In this document: piece after piece, positions 7,258 through 15,225 of the stretch
Layout of the letters: each line of letters starts with the position of its first letter
Position numbering within the stretch: position 1 is the stretch's first letter
NCBI RefSeq assembly: GCF_042665075.1
Contig: NZ_JBHTBR010000009.1
Location: forward strand, 1 to 64,000
DNA length: 64,000 bases
Direction: 5' to 3'
Origin: Hirschia litorea
GTDB taxonomy: Bacteria; Pseudomonadota; Alphaproteobacteria; Caulobacterales; Hyphomonadaceae
The notes under the pieces: generated by a model
Told to the model about the DNA's origin: nothing
Database searches by the model: none
What the model saw: only the letters and a program-made list of their open reading frames with translations
Made by a program: the position numbers and the translations under genes

Positions 7258-8052
7258 TCAGTCTACTATGAGACATGTCTGCGCCATCTTGGCGACGAAA
7301 ACACCTACTCCTGCACAAATATCTTGATTTTCTACAGTTTCACCGGCCGATATCCACACATGTTCCGGAAGGTAGCCATAAGAATTTGTTTCATTTAAAT
7401 ATATTCTATTATCGCATCTATTTGGTCCGCGGCACAGCTCGGGTTTCACATGGTTGAGATAATGCTTCATGTAATCGTCTCTGATTTTTAAGCTTACATC
7501 GAATTTTTTAAAGAATTTCTCTTGCTTTTTCATGGCTAAATTTATGTTATCGATACAATCTTGGTATCGATTATCATTTTCCAATGATTTGCAAAAAAGA
7601 GCCGCTGGGTTTTGCATTTTGTACGGTAGCCAGCCATGCCCAAAGAGTGAAGTACCTTTCACAAGATATGCTCGCTTTAGTGCAGGCAAAATGTAATTAA
7701 AGCAACTAGACCAACACCTTTCAGAAAAAAATACGTTTACTTCGAAATTAATAAAAAGTTCAGCAAGTTGCATAGCTGCAGTCGCATCTCCACCGCTACT
7801 ATTGATTATAACAATACGATTTCTCATAAGATACGGTTCTATCAGGTGAGGTGTTTTTTCTGTAATAGAATCATTCAAACAAACAATGTCATCTATGTAA
7901 TACACGCCCCTTTGGCTACATTTATTCAATATATTTGTAACCTGTGCAGATTGTTTAAAAGTTGTTGGTTGCTCTGACGATGCAAAACTAATTATAAACA
8001 CACATGCTGCAACTGTAAGGATTGCAGCATTTATTATTTTTAATTTAATCAT
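7258..8052 (-). CDS. Exported ClpP/crotonase-fold protein (COG3904-like)
   Basis: The 264-aa protein has a hydrophobic N-terminus (about residues 8-25, IINAAILTVAACVFIISFAS), a signal peptide or anchor, so it is probably periplasmic. The core IVIINSSGGDATAAMQLAEL has the GG(D) oxyanion turn of the ClpP/crotonase fold. ERCWSSCFNYILPAL sits where such proteins carry the nucleophile Ser, and FGHGWLP supplies a His. A catalytic serine-hydrolase role is therefore possible. Six or more Cys in the second half suggest disulfides. Substrate and partners are unknown. It has no coupled neighbours. Confidence 0.65.
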   Translation of the reverse strand: MIKLKIINAAILTVAACVFIISFASSEQPTTFKQSAQVTNILNKCSQRGVYYIDDIVCLNDSITEKTPHLIEPYLMRNRIVIINSSGGDATAAMQLAELFINFEVNVFFSERCWSSCFNYILPALKRAYLVKGTSLFGHGWLPYKMQNPAALFCKSLENDNRYQDCIDNINLAMKKQEKFFKKFDVSLKIRDDYMKHYLNHVKPELCRGPNRCDNRIYLNETNSYGYLPEHVWISAGETVENQDICAGVGVFVAKMAQTCLIVD

Positions 8053-8185
8053 ACTATTGGCTCAATTTAGATCAAAATTGTGCTAGCATAGGTGTAAGGA
8101 ACAGTCTCAGGTCAGGAGTGAAGGGAGCAACATCCGGCTTATCAATCGGCTCGCACATCTCTTTAACAGGCTTTCTATCTCGCTC

Positions 8186-8270
8186 CATCAAAGATGGACT
8201 ACCTAAGCCAAGCACTTCATATGAAGGCAGAGCTGATTCAATACATGGACCACTCTTCAAGGGGCAGACC
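8186..8270 (-). repeat. Diverged repeat, copy 2
   Basis: This is the partner of 6549-6632. On the minus strand it runs GGTCTGCCCCTTGAAGAG through TGAAGTGCTTGGCTTAGG. A 62-codon frame over 8072-8260 reads through it (SALPSYEVLGLGSPSLMER) but matches no known protein. It may be the longer remnant of the same decayed gene. Confidence 0.5.
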
Positions 8271-8284
8271 AGCTAGCATAAGAC

Positions 8285-8315
8285 AAAAAAGGTATTTCAC
8301 TGAACTACCTTTTTT
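8285..8315 (-). terminator. Rho-independent terminator at the end of the 49-aa gene
   Basis: AAAAAAGGTA (8285-8294) and TACCTTTTTT (8306-8315) form a 10-bp stem with an 11-base loop. On the minus strand the stem ends in a U-run. The stop codon of the 49-aa gene (8305-8307) lies at the base of the stem. Confidence 0.65.
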
Positions 8316-8454
8316 GGTTTTTGTAGAATTCAAGCAAAAGAACGAAAATGGAAGACATAATAAAAATTGCAACAATTTCTATATAATGTTCTGTTTTCAT
8401 AGCTACATTTGCTACAACAATAATGAATAATAGAATTCCAGTATAGATTTTCAT
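8305..8454 (-). CDS. Small two-helix membrane protein, 49 aa
   Basis: The ATG at 8454 gives MKIYTGILLFIIVVANVA, a first hydrophobic helix. A charged turn KTEHY and a second helix (IEIVAIFIMSSIFVLLLEF) follow, ending YKNQKR. A stem-loop with U-run starts at its stop, and a separate 15-bp inverted repeat lies upstream, which supports a discrete transcription unit. Small membrane proteins like this occur as immunity proteins or as type I-like toxins. It lies after a toxin-like tail ending GSLYLWGADC, which favours immunity. No family was recognised and no strong ribosome binding site is seen. Confidence 0.45.
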   Translation of the reverse strand: MKIYTGILLFIIVVANVAMKTEHYIEIVAIFIMSSIFVLLLEFYKNQKR

Positions 8455-8463
8455 GTCAATGTC

Positions 8464-8506
8464 ATAAATTGCTGGCCAAATCGGTAAAATATGGCCAGCA
8501 ATTTAT
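8464..8506. terminator. 15-bp perfect inverted repeat, hairpin
   Basis: ATAAATTGCTGGCCA (8464-8478) and TGGCCAGCAATTTAT (8492-8506) are perfect complements around a 13-base loop. The GC-rich top and AT-rich base could act as a terminator on either strand. It separates the toxin-like tail from the 49-aa membrane gene. Confidence 0.5.
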
Positions 8507-8516
8507 TTATTAGAAT

Positions 8517-8606
8517 TTAGCAATCGGCTCCCCACAAATATAAGCTACCTAAGCCTCCGTCAATCACCCCTGCTCCGGCTGCTGCTTCACCCGCAGGAAG
8601 GCGCTG
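8517..8606 (-). pseudogene. Short Gly/Ala-rich C-terminal tail, possibly of a large toxin
   Basis: The minus-strand frame reads PAGEAAAGAGVIDGG then LGSLYLWGADC and stops at 8517-8519. Upstream it closes within a few codons, next to the IS6 remnant. The Gly/Ala-rich run and setting resemble the end of an Rhs-like or other secreted protein cut by the insertion. Only about 30 residues remain, so the call is weak. Confidence 0.25.
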
Positions 8607-8621
8607 TTATCCTTCGATATC

Positions 8622-8808
8622 AGTGAAGCCGTATTTACGGGCAAAGGCATTTTTGTGAAGGTCAACTGCGAACTTCACGATCTTTAGAAAGCTGATGATC
8701 ACGAAGGTGACGTTTTCAAAGCTTATGTCACCAACCGGTTTAATAAACTGACAGTATTGAAATTTTCACAAAAAGTGATGACACGGTCTGACCCATCTTG
8801 CTGTCTAA
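8622..8808 (+). pseudogene. IS6-family transposase remnant (second copy)
   Basis: The frame reads GIFVKVNCELHDL, a stop, then KADDHEGDVFKAYVTNRF and TVLKFSQKVMTR. This follows the IS6-type pattern FVKVNGELHYLWRAVDHEGEVL and YVTKRRDKAAALKFLKKAMKR, with an in-frame TAG replacing the conserved Trp codon region. The N-terminus and everything after the MKRYG equivalent are missing. It covers the transposase segment deleted from the first remnant at 3342-3820. The remaining 260 bases to the TBDR start show nothing I can support. Confidence 0.7.
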
Positions 8809-9068
8809 AAGAGTGATAATAGCTCATAAGCAGCCCTACCCCTCCATTAAAAGCCAGTTGCAAACTAAAAATCCAATTCCCCACATCAGGTAAGTCAAAT
8901 ACCCCATGGAGAAAAAATCTCTCCTCCCTAACATAAGTGTAGATCGATAGATTGTATTTAAAAAATATAATTTATTCAATTGGTTATAACTTATGATTGC
9001 GCCGACAGAGCGTGCACCAAAACGATTTAAGGGTAGGAAATACTGTTACAAACTCGAGGGGATTCTAG

Positions 9069-11465
9069 ATGAAACAGTTTTCAATACTTCGTACAATGCT
9101 GATGTCAGCAACAGCATTCGGTACTATTAGTTCTCTTTCCGCTTATGCTGAACAAGCTTCCAATTTAGCAGTGGCTGAAGCTGCCGCTGAAGCCGATTTG
9201 ACACAAGATGTCATAATTGTAACGGGTACAAGGCGCGCTCTTTCAATCCAAGATGTACCAATAAATATCTCTGCTCTATCCGGGGAAGATTTAGCCAGTG
9301 AACGTATTGATGATATCCGAGACCTCGCAGCATTTACTCCCGGATTAGCGGTTCTAGATACAGGTCCGCGTAGCTCCGGATCAATAATATTACGCGGCTT
9401 GGGAGCAGATGATACAAGTAGTTTCGGAAGTAACGCAGATAATGCATTAGCAACATATTTAGGAGAAGTACCTCTATATCTGGACTTTAAACTGATTGAT
9501 ATTGAAAGAGTTGAAACTCTATTGGGTCCACAAGGTACTCTCTATGGTTTGGGTACACTAGCTGGCGCAATCCGTTACATCCCTGAACGCCCAAATGCTG
9601 AAGCTATCGAAGGTTATGCTCACTTTCGGACATCTCACACAGCACACAGTGACGATCTTAGTTTTGTAGGTGATGGTGCGATCAATATACCCATCATCGA
9701 AGATAAATTAGCTTTTAGAACGACGCTCGGAATTTATGAAGAAGCTGGTTTTATCGACTACACAAGACTTCTCAAAGAACCCGGCGTATCTGAACCACAG
9801 CAAATTGGTGCAGATTATAATTTGGGTTCTGCTGAATTTTTAGCAGAAAACACTTATGTTGATGAAGATGTGAACTTTGAAAAAACAATTACATCTCGCA
9901 ACCAAATCGGGTTTTATCCTACTAACTGGATGGACCTAAATTTCACATATGCCTACCAAAAAACCGAAACAAATGGCCGTCAAGCGGTTGGTGATCCTAT
10001 CTTTGGATTAGGTGATTATGATGCACCTTGGCGCTATTTAGAGCCATCTGAACGTGAATCTCAGCTTTTCGCGTTAGAAGCTAATGTTGAAGTTGGATCA
10101 TTTGCCAATATGGTTGCAACAATCGCTCGCACTGAAGCTACAGTAGAAAGCTCCTCAGATGTCACAGATCTATTGCTTGATCTGGACTATGATTATGAAC
10201 TTTTCCCAGCATTTTCTGGCTACACAGATTCGGATCAGGACCGAGAACAATTGAATGCTGAAATTCGATTTGTTTCGGACCATGGCGGTCCTATCAGTTG
10301 GGTAATTGGTGGTTTTTACAATGAGTTGACGTTTGACTCGACTTATTTTGAAATTCTTCCCGGTTATCCGGAGTGGGCGGGCTTTGATCGCCCCGACGAG
10401 ATCGAATATGCATCATTTGTTGATAGTACAACTGAAGAAGTCGCCGCGTTTGGTGAAGCAACATATCAAATTACGGACGCCTTCCAAATTACTGCTGGTG
10501 CACGTTACTTTGAATACACTGCAGAAGTAGAAGGTGGACAAGCACTTCCATTCTTCCAAGACTATCCAGAGATTAACTTCCGAAGCCGCGCTGGTGATAC
10601 AGCGGATGACGGTGTTGTGTGGAAATTTAACTCATCTTACAATATTACAGACGACATCATGATCTACGGTACGTATTCTAAAGGATATCGTATTGGGGGC
10701 GTAAATAGAGTGGCACCTTGTGTCCTTCCTTTACCTGCAGGTCAAAATCTGTGTGCCCTTCCAGATGAACTATCATACGGGCCTGATGAAACTATCAACA
10801 AAGAAATTGGACTAAGAACAACCACTTTTGATGGCAAACTGATTTTTAACATGGCTTTATTCCAAATTGACTGGGAAGGCATTCAGCTCGCAGGTCAAAC
10901 GGTAAATGGAGCTATTGGTATTACAGTTAACGGTGCGGAGGCTGTTTCAGAGGGTTTTGAAATGTCCTTCAAGGCTGAACCCATCGAAAATCTCGTTTTC
11001 AGTGGTAGTTTTGGGTATACAGATGCTTCACTAACAGCCGATGTACTTGGCCTATTGCAAGATCGCCCAAACGGTAAAGTAGATGTTCTCGCGGGTGATC
11101 GCCTACCAGGGTCTCCCAAAGAATCAGGCGCATTGGGCGCGACATATATAATTCCTATTGATGAGGCCGACTTATCTCTACGTTGGACAGCTGCGTATAC
11201 TGGGGACGTAGTTACCCGTGTTGGAGCACGTGCTTTTGGGGAAACACTACCAGCATACACGACCCACAACGCCGCGATAACTTACGAACAAGATGCATGG
11301 TCAGTATCTCTCTTCGCTAGCAATCTATTCGACGAATACGCGATCACGTCAGTAGGCAATGACCTAAGTCGAACATTCCTAAACGACGATGTTGCTTCAC
11401 GGTATTATGCACGCAATGTGCTGACACCTAGAAAAGTCGGCATCGAAATGAAATACAAGTTCTAA
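9069..11465 (+). CDS. TonB-dependent outer-membrane receptor, 798 aa
   Basis: This is a ligand-gated outer-membrane channel powered by TonB. Residues 1 to about 27 form a signal peptide ending SAYA. Next come the TonB-box-like DVIIVTGTRR and a plug domain (about 50-165, with GPQGTLYGLGTLAGAIRYIP). The beta-barrel runs to the C-terminal strand ending KYKF, with terminal Phe as in most barrels. Length and motifs fit the Sphingomonad/Caulobacter type of receptor with few clues to substrate; siderophores, vitamins and glycans are all possible. It is a single-gene unit with its own terminator at 11500-11530 and an AT-rich upstream region. Confidence 0.93.
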   Translation: MKQFSILRTMLMSATAFGTISSLSAYAEQASNLAVAEAAAEADLTQDVIIVTGTRRALSIQDVPINISALSGEDLASERIDDIRDLAAFTPGLAVLDTGPRSSGSIILRGLGADDTSSFGSNADNALATYLGEVPLYLDFKLIDIERVETLLGPQGTLYGLGTLAGAIRYIPERPNAEAIEGYAHFRTSHTAHSDDLSFVGDGAINIPIIEDKLAFRTTLGIYEEAGFIDYTRLLKEPGVSEPQQIGADYNLGSAEFLAENTYVDEDVNFEKTITSRNQIGFYPTNWMDLNFTYAYQKTETNGRQAVGDPIFGLGDYDAPWRYLEPSERESQLFALEANVEVGSFANMVATIARTEATVESSSDVTDLLLDLDYDYELFPAFSGYTDSDQDREQLNAEIRFVSDHGGPISWVIGGFYNELTFDSTYFEILPGYPEWAGFDRPDEIEYASFVDSTTEEVAAFGEATYQITDAFQITAGARYFEYTAEVEGGQALPFFQDYPEINFRSRAGDTADDGVVWKFNSSYNITDDIMIYGTYSKGYRIGGVNRVAPCVLPLPAGQNLCALPDELSYGPDETINKEIGLRTTTFDGKLIFNMALFQIDWEGIQLAGQTVNGAIGITVNGAEAVSEGFEMSFKAEPIENLVFSGSFGYTDASLTADVLGLLQDRPNGKVDVLAGDRLPGSPKESGALGATYIIPIDEADLSLRWTAAYTGDVVTRVGARAFGETLPAYTTHNAAITYEQDAWSVSLFASNLFDEYAITSVGNDLSRTFLNDDVASRYYARNVLTPRKVGIEMKYKF

Positions 11466-11499
11466 TCGGCACCCTTCTCGATTAGAAATGTATGGAAGG

Positions 11500-11530
11500 C
11501 CGCAGCGGCAAGAGCTGCGGTCTTTCTTTT
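11500..11530 (+). terminator. Rho-independent terminator after the TBDR gene
   Basis: CCGCAGC (11500-11506) pairs with GCTGCGG (11514-11520) around a 7-base loop and is followed by TCTTTCTTTT. It ends the receptor transcript before the convergent sulfotransferase gene. Confidence 0.85.
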
Positions 11531-11592
11531 CAACTGAAACGCGACAATTCACGCGCAGTGGAACGCAGCTGCCTTCATCTTAAAAGAATGAA

Positions 11593-13176
11593 TTATACAG
11601 AGATCCCGTTGGCGGAAAAATAGGCAAGCACTTCTTGAAGCCTGTCTTCATAATCACGCCATCTACCAACGGATTTTTGATGAATAGGTTCCCTCACTTG
11701 AAGTGCGCTTGGTGTCGCTATCGCCTGCTTTTGTTGATAGAAATTCATACATTCATCAGCCCATTCAAGACCACAAAACTCCAGCAACAAACGTGTTTCA
11801 ACCTCCTGATTAGCCGTAAGTTTTTGGTAGTCTAATTGCAATATCTGGTTGGAATATCGCTCCTGCCAAAATGCCATCAAACGATCAAACAACACGTAAT
11901 ATCGTGCTGTGTTGATCAAATCATATGAATATCCATAATAACTTGATGTTGTCGCAAATAGGTTTTTATAATTACTCCAGACCGTGTCCATCGGATGTCG
12001 TCGCAAGCAAATGATTTTAGCCTTTGGTAGTGCTTTAACTATAAAGCCCAAATATAAAAAATTCATGGGTAATTTATCTACCAAAACTACCCGCGCTGAT
12101 GCGCCCTTAAATTGCTTCGAATGCTTTAGATAAAATTGCCCGATATCCTGAGCGCCCGCATTTCCAACGGCTTTTATCGTGTTTTTATCCAGAATAAAGC
12201 GAGACTTGGTTTGACTTACATATTTTACAGCCAATGGCATGGATTGTAACTCGCCTAAAGATGCAACATCTGAATGCGCTGAGAGTATACGATCAACGAG
12301 GGATGTCCCTGTCCGAGGCATACCAACGATGAATATTGGCGCAGCTTCGAGTTGAGATTGTGAATTCAAATATGCCGAATCTGCAAAGCACCGTTTTATC
12401 GTTTCGACATTCTCCTCATCAACCTTGATATCAAACTTCAATCGCTGCGTATGCTGAGTATTTGCGGTATGAAGATGTTCAAATGCTTTGTCGAACTCAC
12501 CCAGATCTTCATATTCCTTTGCCGCAGCATAATGAATGCGAAGCTTTTCAACTGGATCCTCAACCGATTTGATCGCTGCTTCAATTTGCTCGATATGGTT
12601 TGACTCCGGTGTCTGGCGGTTGAGAGCAGCTAACCCTAAGTAAGACTTGCCGTGTAAAGGGGCGCGCTTCAAAATTTCCTCGTACTGGTAGTTAGCCTCA
12701 TCCTTCTTCCCAAAGAAGCCATAAGTGGCAACAAGGTTAAACCGGAAATCTATATTATCTGGATTTAAAACAACCGCTTTTTCAAACACTTTCTGTGCTG
12801 CTTCATGATCACCTAAACGCGCAAAAACACAACCTATTGTATCCAGAGTCAGCGCATCTTCTTCGACATGTTGGGCTGCAATACGCGCATAGTTTTCAGC
12901 TTCACCTTCTTCACGTAGCATTAAAAGAATGCGTGACAAATGCGCGTTATATTCTGCATTCTTAGGTGCTTTTTTGACTGCTTCACGCAGAAAAACCAGT
13001 GCTTTTTTATATTGGCGCGCCTCTACTAACACGATCCCTTTTAAGAAACATGCCTCGCTATTTTCGGGTTCAGATATCAGAACCTTGTCGATGTAAGACG
13101 CACATTCTACCAATTGACCATTTTTGACAGCTTGCCGTGCCGCTTTCAAATGCTGTGCGTTTAGATCCATTTCCAA
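11593..13176 (-). CDS. TPR-repeat sulfotransferase, 527 aa
   Basis: Residues 1 to about 230 are tetratricopeptide repeats (for example LVEARQYKKALVFLREAV and DHEAAQKVFEKAVVLNPDN). Residues about 270-520 form a PAPS-dependent sulfotransferase domain. The 5'-phosphosulfate loop is PIFIVGMPRTGTSLVDRIL. The 3'-phosphate region is around KAKIICLRRHPMDTVWSNYK, with a conserved Arg and Ser. No signal peptide is seen, so it is probably cytoplasmic. Such TPR-sulfotransferases are frequent in marine alphaproteobacteria and their acceptors are mostly unknown. It converges with the TBDR gene and is followed at 23 bases by the HupE-like gene on the same strand. Confidence 0.9.
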   Translation of the reverse strand: MEMDLNAQHLKAARQAVKNGQLVECASYIDKVLISEPENSEACFLKGIVLVEARQYKKALVFLREAVKKAPKNAEYNAHLSRILLMLREEGEAENYARIAAQHVEEDALTLDTIGCVFARLGDHEAAQKVFEKAVVLNPDNIDFRFNLVATYGFFGKKDEANYQYEEILKRAPLHGKSYLGLAALNRQTPESNHIEQIEAAIKSVEDPVEKLRIHYAAAKEYEDLGEFDKAFEHLHTANTQHTQRLKFDIKVDEENVETIKRCFADSAYLNSQSQLEAAPIFIVGMPRTGTSLVDRILSAHSDVASLGELQSMPLAVKYVSQTKSRFILDKNTIKAVGNAGAQDIGQFYLKHSKQFKGASARVVLVDKLPMNFLYLGFIVKALPKAKIICLRRHPMDTVWSNYKNLFATTSSYYGYSYDLINTARYYVLFDRLMAFWQERYSNQILQLDYQKLTANQEVETRLLLEFCGLEWADECMNFYQQKQAIATPSALQVREPIHQKSVGRWRDYEDRLQEVLAYFSANGISV

Positions 13177-13199
13177 GCATTTCCATTTTTGTAAAGCGA

Positions 13200-14201
13200 T
13201 CAGATGTCAACGAAACCTACAACACGCTCAATCATCCAGTAACTGCCGACAATCCCAACACCATATAAACAAGCTATACGCGCTGGTCCGGCCGCGCTGA
13301 TACGACGAAGAACAAAGAAAATAGATACAACCATAAGCACGAAAATGAGTTGACCTAATTCCACGCCAAGATTGAAAAATATCAATGCTGGCCATTTCTC
13401 GTGCGGTGGCACACCAAATTCGCCTAAAGCACTCGCAAACCCCAAGCCATGCAAGAGACCAAAAGCCGCAATCAACACCCCAAACTTAAAGATTGATTGT
13501 TCTTCCTGTGATGATTTCACCAATGCTTCACGCGCCACAAACGCAATTGAAAGTGCAATAACTGCCTCAACAGGTGGTATAGACACTTGCACGACATTGA
13601 AAAATGACAGTCCTAAAGAGATAGAATGTCCTAGCGTAAATGTACTTACAAGCGCGATTAAATGTCGACCATTGGAAATCAGGCATAAACACAACACAAA
13701 CGCCAAATGGTCCCACCCCCCCGCTATGTGAAGCGCGCCTTGCCAGAGGAAGTCTTTCATCACATCTATTAATGCCCGTTTAGGTGGCGCTTCACCATCC
13801 AACGGTATTGCGATTGCCGATTGCTCTCCGATCAAGCTGATAATTTGATGCTTACCACCTAGAAAACTATCAAGGCGTGCACCATCCAACGCCCATGGCG
13901 CTGTTAATTGATCACCTGAGCTCAAAGCCTGTTCACATGTAAATGTATAAACTAAATGCGTTCTACGCCCGATTATATTGCTTTGCACCGAAACTTCTTT
14001 ACAAAAATTTGGGTAAATAATCGTCTCTGAAATAGCCAAATTCGTGGCAAGTTCTGCTGAAAAAACATAAGTCAATTCTGCTTCATCATGTGCAATTTCA
14101 AACTCAGCAGATTTGAATATATCTGCCGATGCTGGCTGCACGATAAAGCACAATAAAAACGTACAAACACCGAAAATCTTACTCTTCAATTTCGACATCA
14201 T
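13200..14201 (-). CDS. HupE/UreJ_2-family membrane protein, 333 aa
   Basis: It has a signal peptide (to about residue 26, PASA), a periplasmic domain to about residue 145, then six or so membrane helices. The helices carry the family His motifs HIAGGWDHLAF, FTLGHSISL and GLLHGLGFA. Relatives are thought to move nickel or other metals, but this large form with an N-terminal domain is uncharacterised. Its start overlaps the PPIase stop by 23 bases, so the two are co-translated. A shorter UreJ lies in the urease operon, so the window has two members of this superfamily. An alternative start is the next codon (14198). Confidence 0.8.
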   Translation of the reverse strand: MMSKLKSKIFGVCTFLLCFIVQPASADIFKSAEFEIAHDEAELTYVFSAELATNLAISETIIYPNFCKEVSVQSNIIGRRTHLVYTFTCEQALSSGDQLTAPWALDGARLDSFLGGKHQIISLIGEQSAIAIPLDGEAPPKRALIDVMKDFLWQGALHIAGGWDHLAFVLCLCLISNGRHLIALVSTFTLGHSISLGLSFFNVVQVSIPPVEAVIALSIAFVAREALVKSSQEEQSIFKFGVLIAAFGLLHGLGFASALGEFGVPPHEKWPALIFFNLGVELGQLIFVLMVVSIFFVLRRISAAGPARIACLYGVGIVGSYWMIERVVGFVDI

Positions 14202-14970
14202 ACTTCTCTTTTAGCTGTTGAATATATGTGTCGAGTGTCTCAGCATTTTTTGTGTGCTGATAATCACGTTCTACTTGTTGCTCCACCTCTGAAAACGGCA
14301 GAATTTTAGGCTCAAACCGTTCTTCAACGCGCAATAAATGCCATCCCCGTTGTGTCTGAAAAGGCCCTTCCCAGACGCCATCTGTATAACCATCAAAGGA
14401 AGCAGAAATGTCATTTCCAAATATGCTGCGAAGTGCACTTAGTCCATATCCAGGAAAATAATCTCCAATCCAATACGTATCAGCTTCAATGCTTTCCCCA
14501 GCATTCAGTTTCGCTAGCTTATCTTCTATATCATCGGGCATTTCTTCAAAAAACACCTGCCGCACAGAATAGAATTTTTCTGTCGTATAATACTCAAGAT
14601 GTTCTGTATAAAATTCGAGCATTTCTTCAGGTGTGGGCGTCACAGGTACACCTGATATTTTGTATCTTATTTTTTGCAGCAGACTGCTTCGTGTTGTGCT
14701 GTCTGTCAGATGAATGCCTTGATTTAGAGCTTCTTTGAATAATAATTCTTCAGTTATAAAATCATCTTCGATTTTCTGGATATCAGTTGTTTGGGCCTTG
14801 CGCCCTTCTAGCATCTCAAAGTTTTCAACCAACCGGTCCCGCACCTCTGACGTCAATTTGACCGACTCATTTGCACTACCTTGAATGACGGCATGCACGA
14901 TGAAAATAAGCGCTGCGATCAGAAAAAAATATACGGATGAATCTATTTTCAAGCCTTTGAACGTTTTCAT
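14179..14970 (-). CDS. Membrane-anchored PpiC-type peptidyl-prolyl isomerase
   Basis: The start at 14970 (MKTFKGLKIDSSVYFFLIAA) is chosen because GAGAGAAG precedes it and it opens directly into a membrane anchor. A frame extension to 15096 adds implausible residues. Residues 15-35 are the anchor. A SurA/PpiC-like helical region with EELLFKEALNQGIHLT follows. The C-terminal half is a reduced parvulin-like domain with FPGYGLSALRSIFGND and GPFQTQRGWHLLRVEER. The pairing with a HupE/UreJ_2 protein suggests it helps fold or place that or another exported protein. Confidence 0.75.
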   Translation of the reverse strand: MKTFKGLKIDSSVYFFLIAALIFIVHAVIQGSANESVKLTSEVRDRLVENFEMLEGRKAQTTDIQKIEDDFITEELLFKEALNQGIHLTDSTTRSSLLQKIRYKISGVPVTPTPEEMLEFYTEHLEYYTTEKFYSVRQVFFEEMPDDIEDKLAKLNAGESIEADTYWIGDYFPGYGLSALRSIFGNDISASFDGYTDGVWEGPFQTQRGWHLLRVEERFEPKILPFSEVEQQVERDYQHTKNAETLDTYIQQLKEKYDVEIEE

Positions 14971-15225
14971 GCTTCTCTCGACTTTATCTGCATCACGATA
15001 CTTACTTTTAAAAATGGCGGTTAAACTAAAAAAGGCCGCACGACTTGAGCGACTTTCATCAATACGTTGAAAGTTAGTCCAATTTATCCAAATCAAAACC
15101 TACGTTAAATGACGCATAACTTTTCGTGACGTGCACTGGTTAGTGTTTAGACGTGAGGTCTGATCGAGATTTTGCAGGAATAAAAGGCTTATTGCCTTTC
15201 GCATTGTAAAACAGAAGGAAATAAT

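Noticed and set aside
14352..14738. 128-codon plus-strand open frame within the PPIase gene
   Set aside because: It is antisense to a well-supported gene, with odd composition and no start signal.
15097..15225. Sigma-54/NtrC promoter before urtA
   Set aside because: I looked for TGGCAC-N5-TTGCW and found no acceptable match. Nitrogen control cannot be claimed from sequence here.
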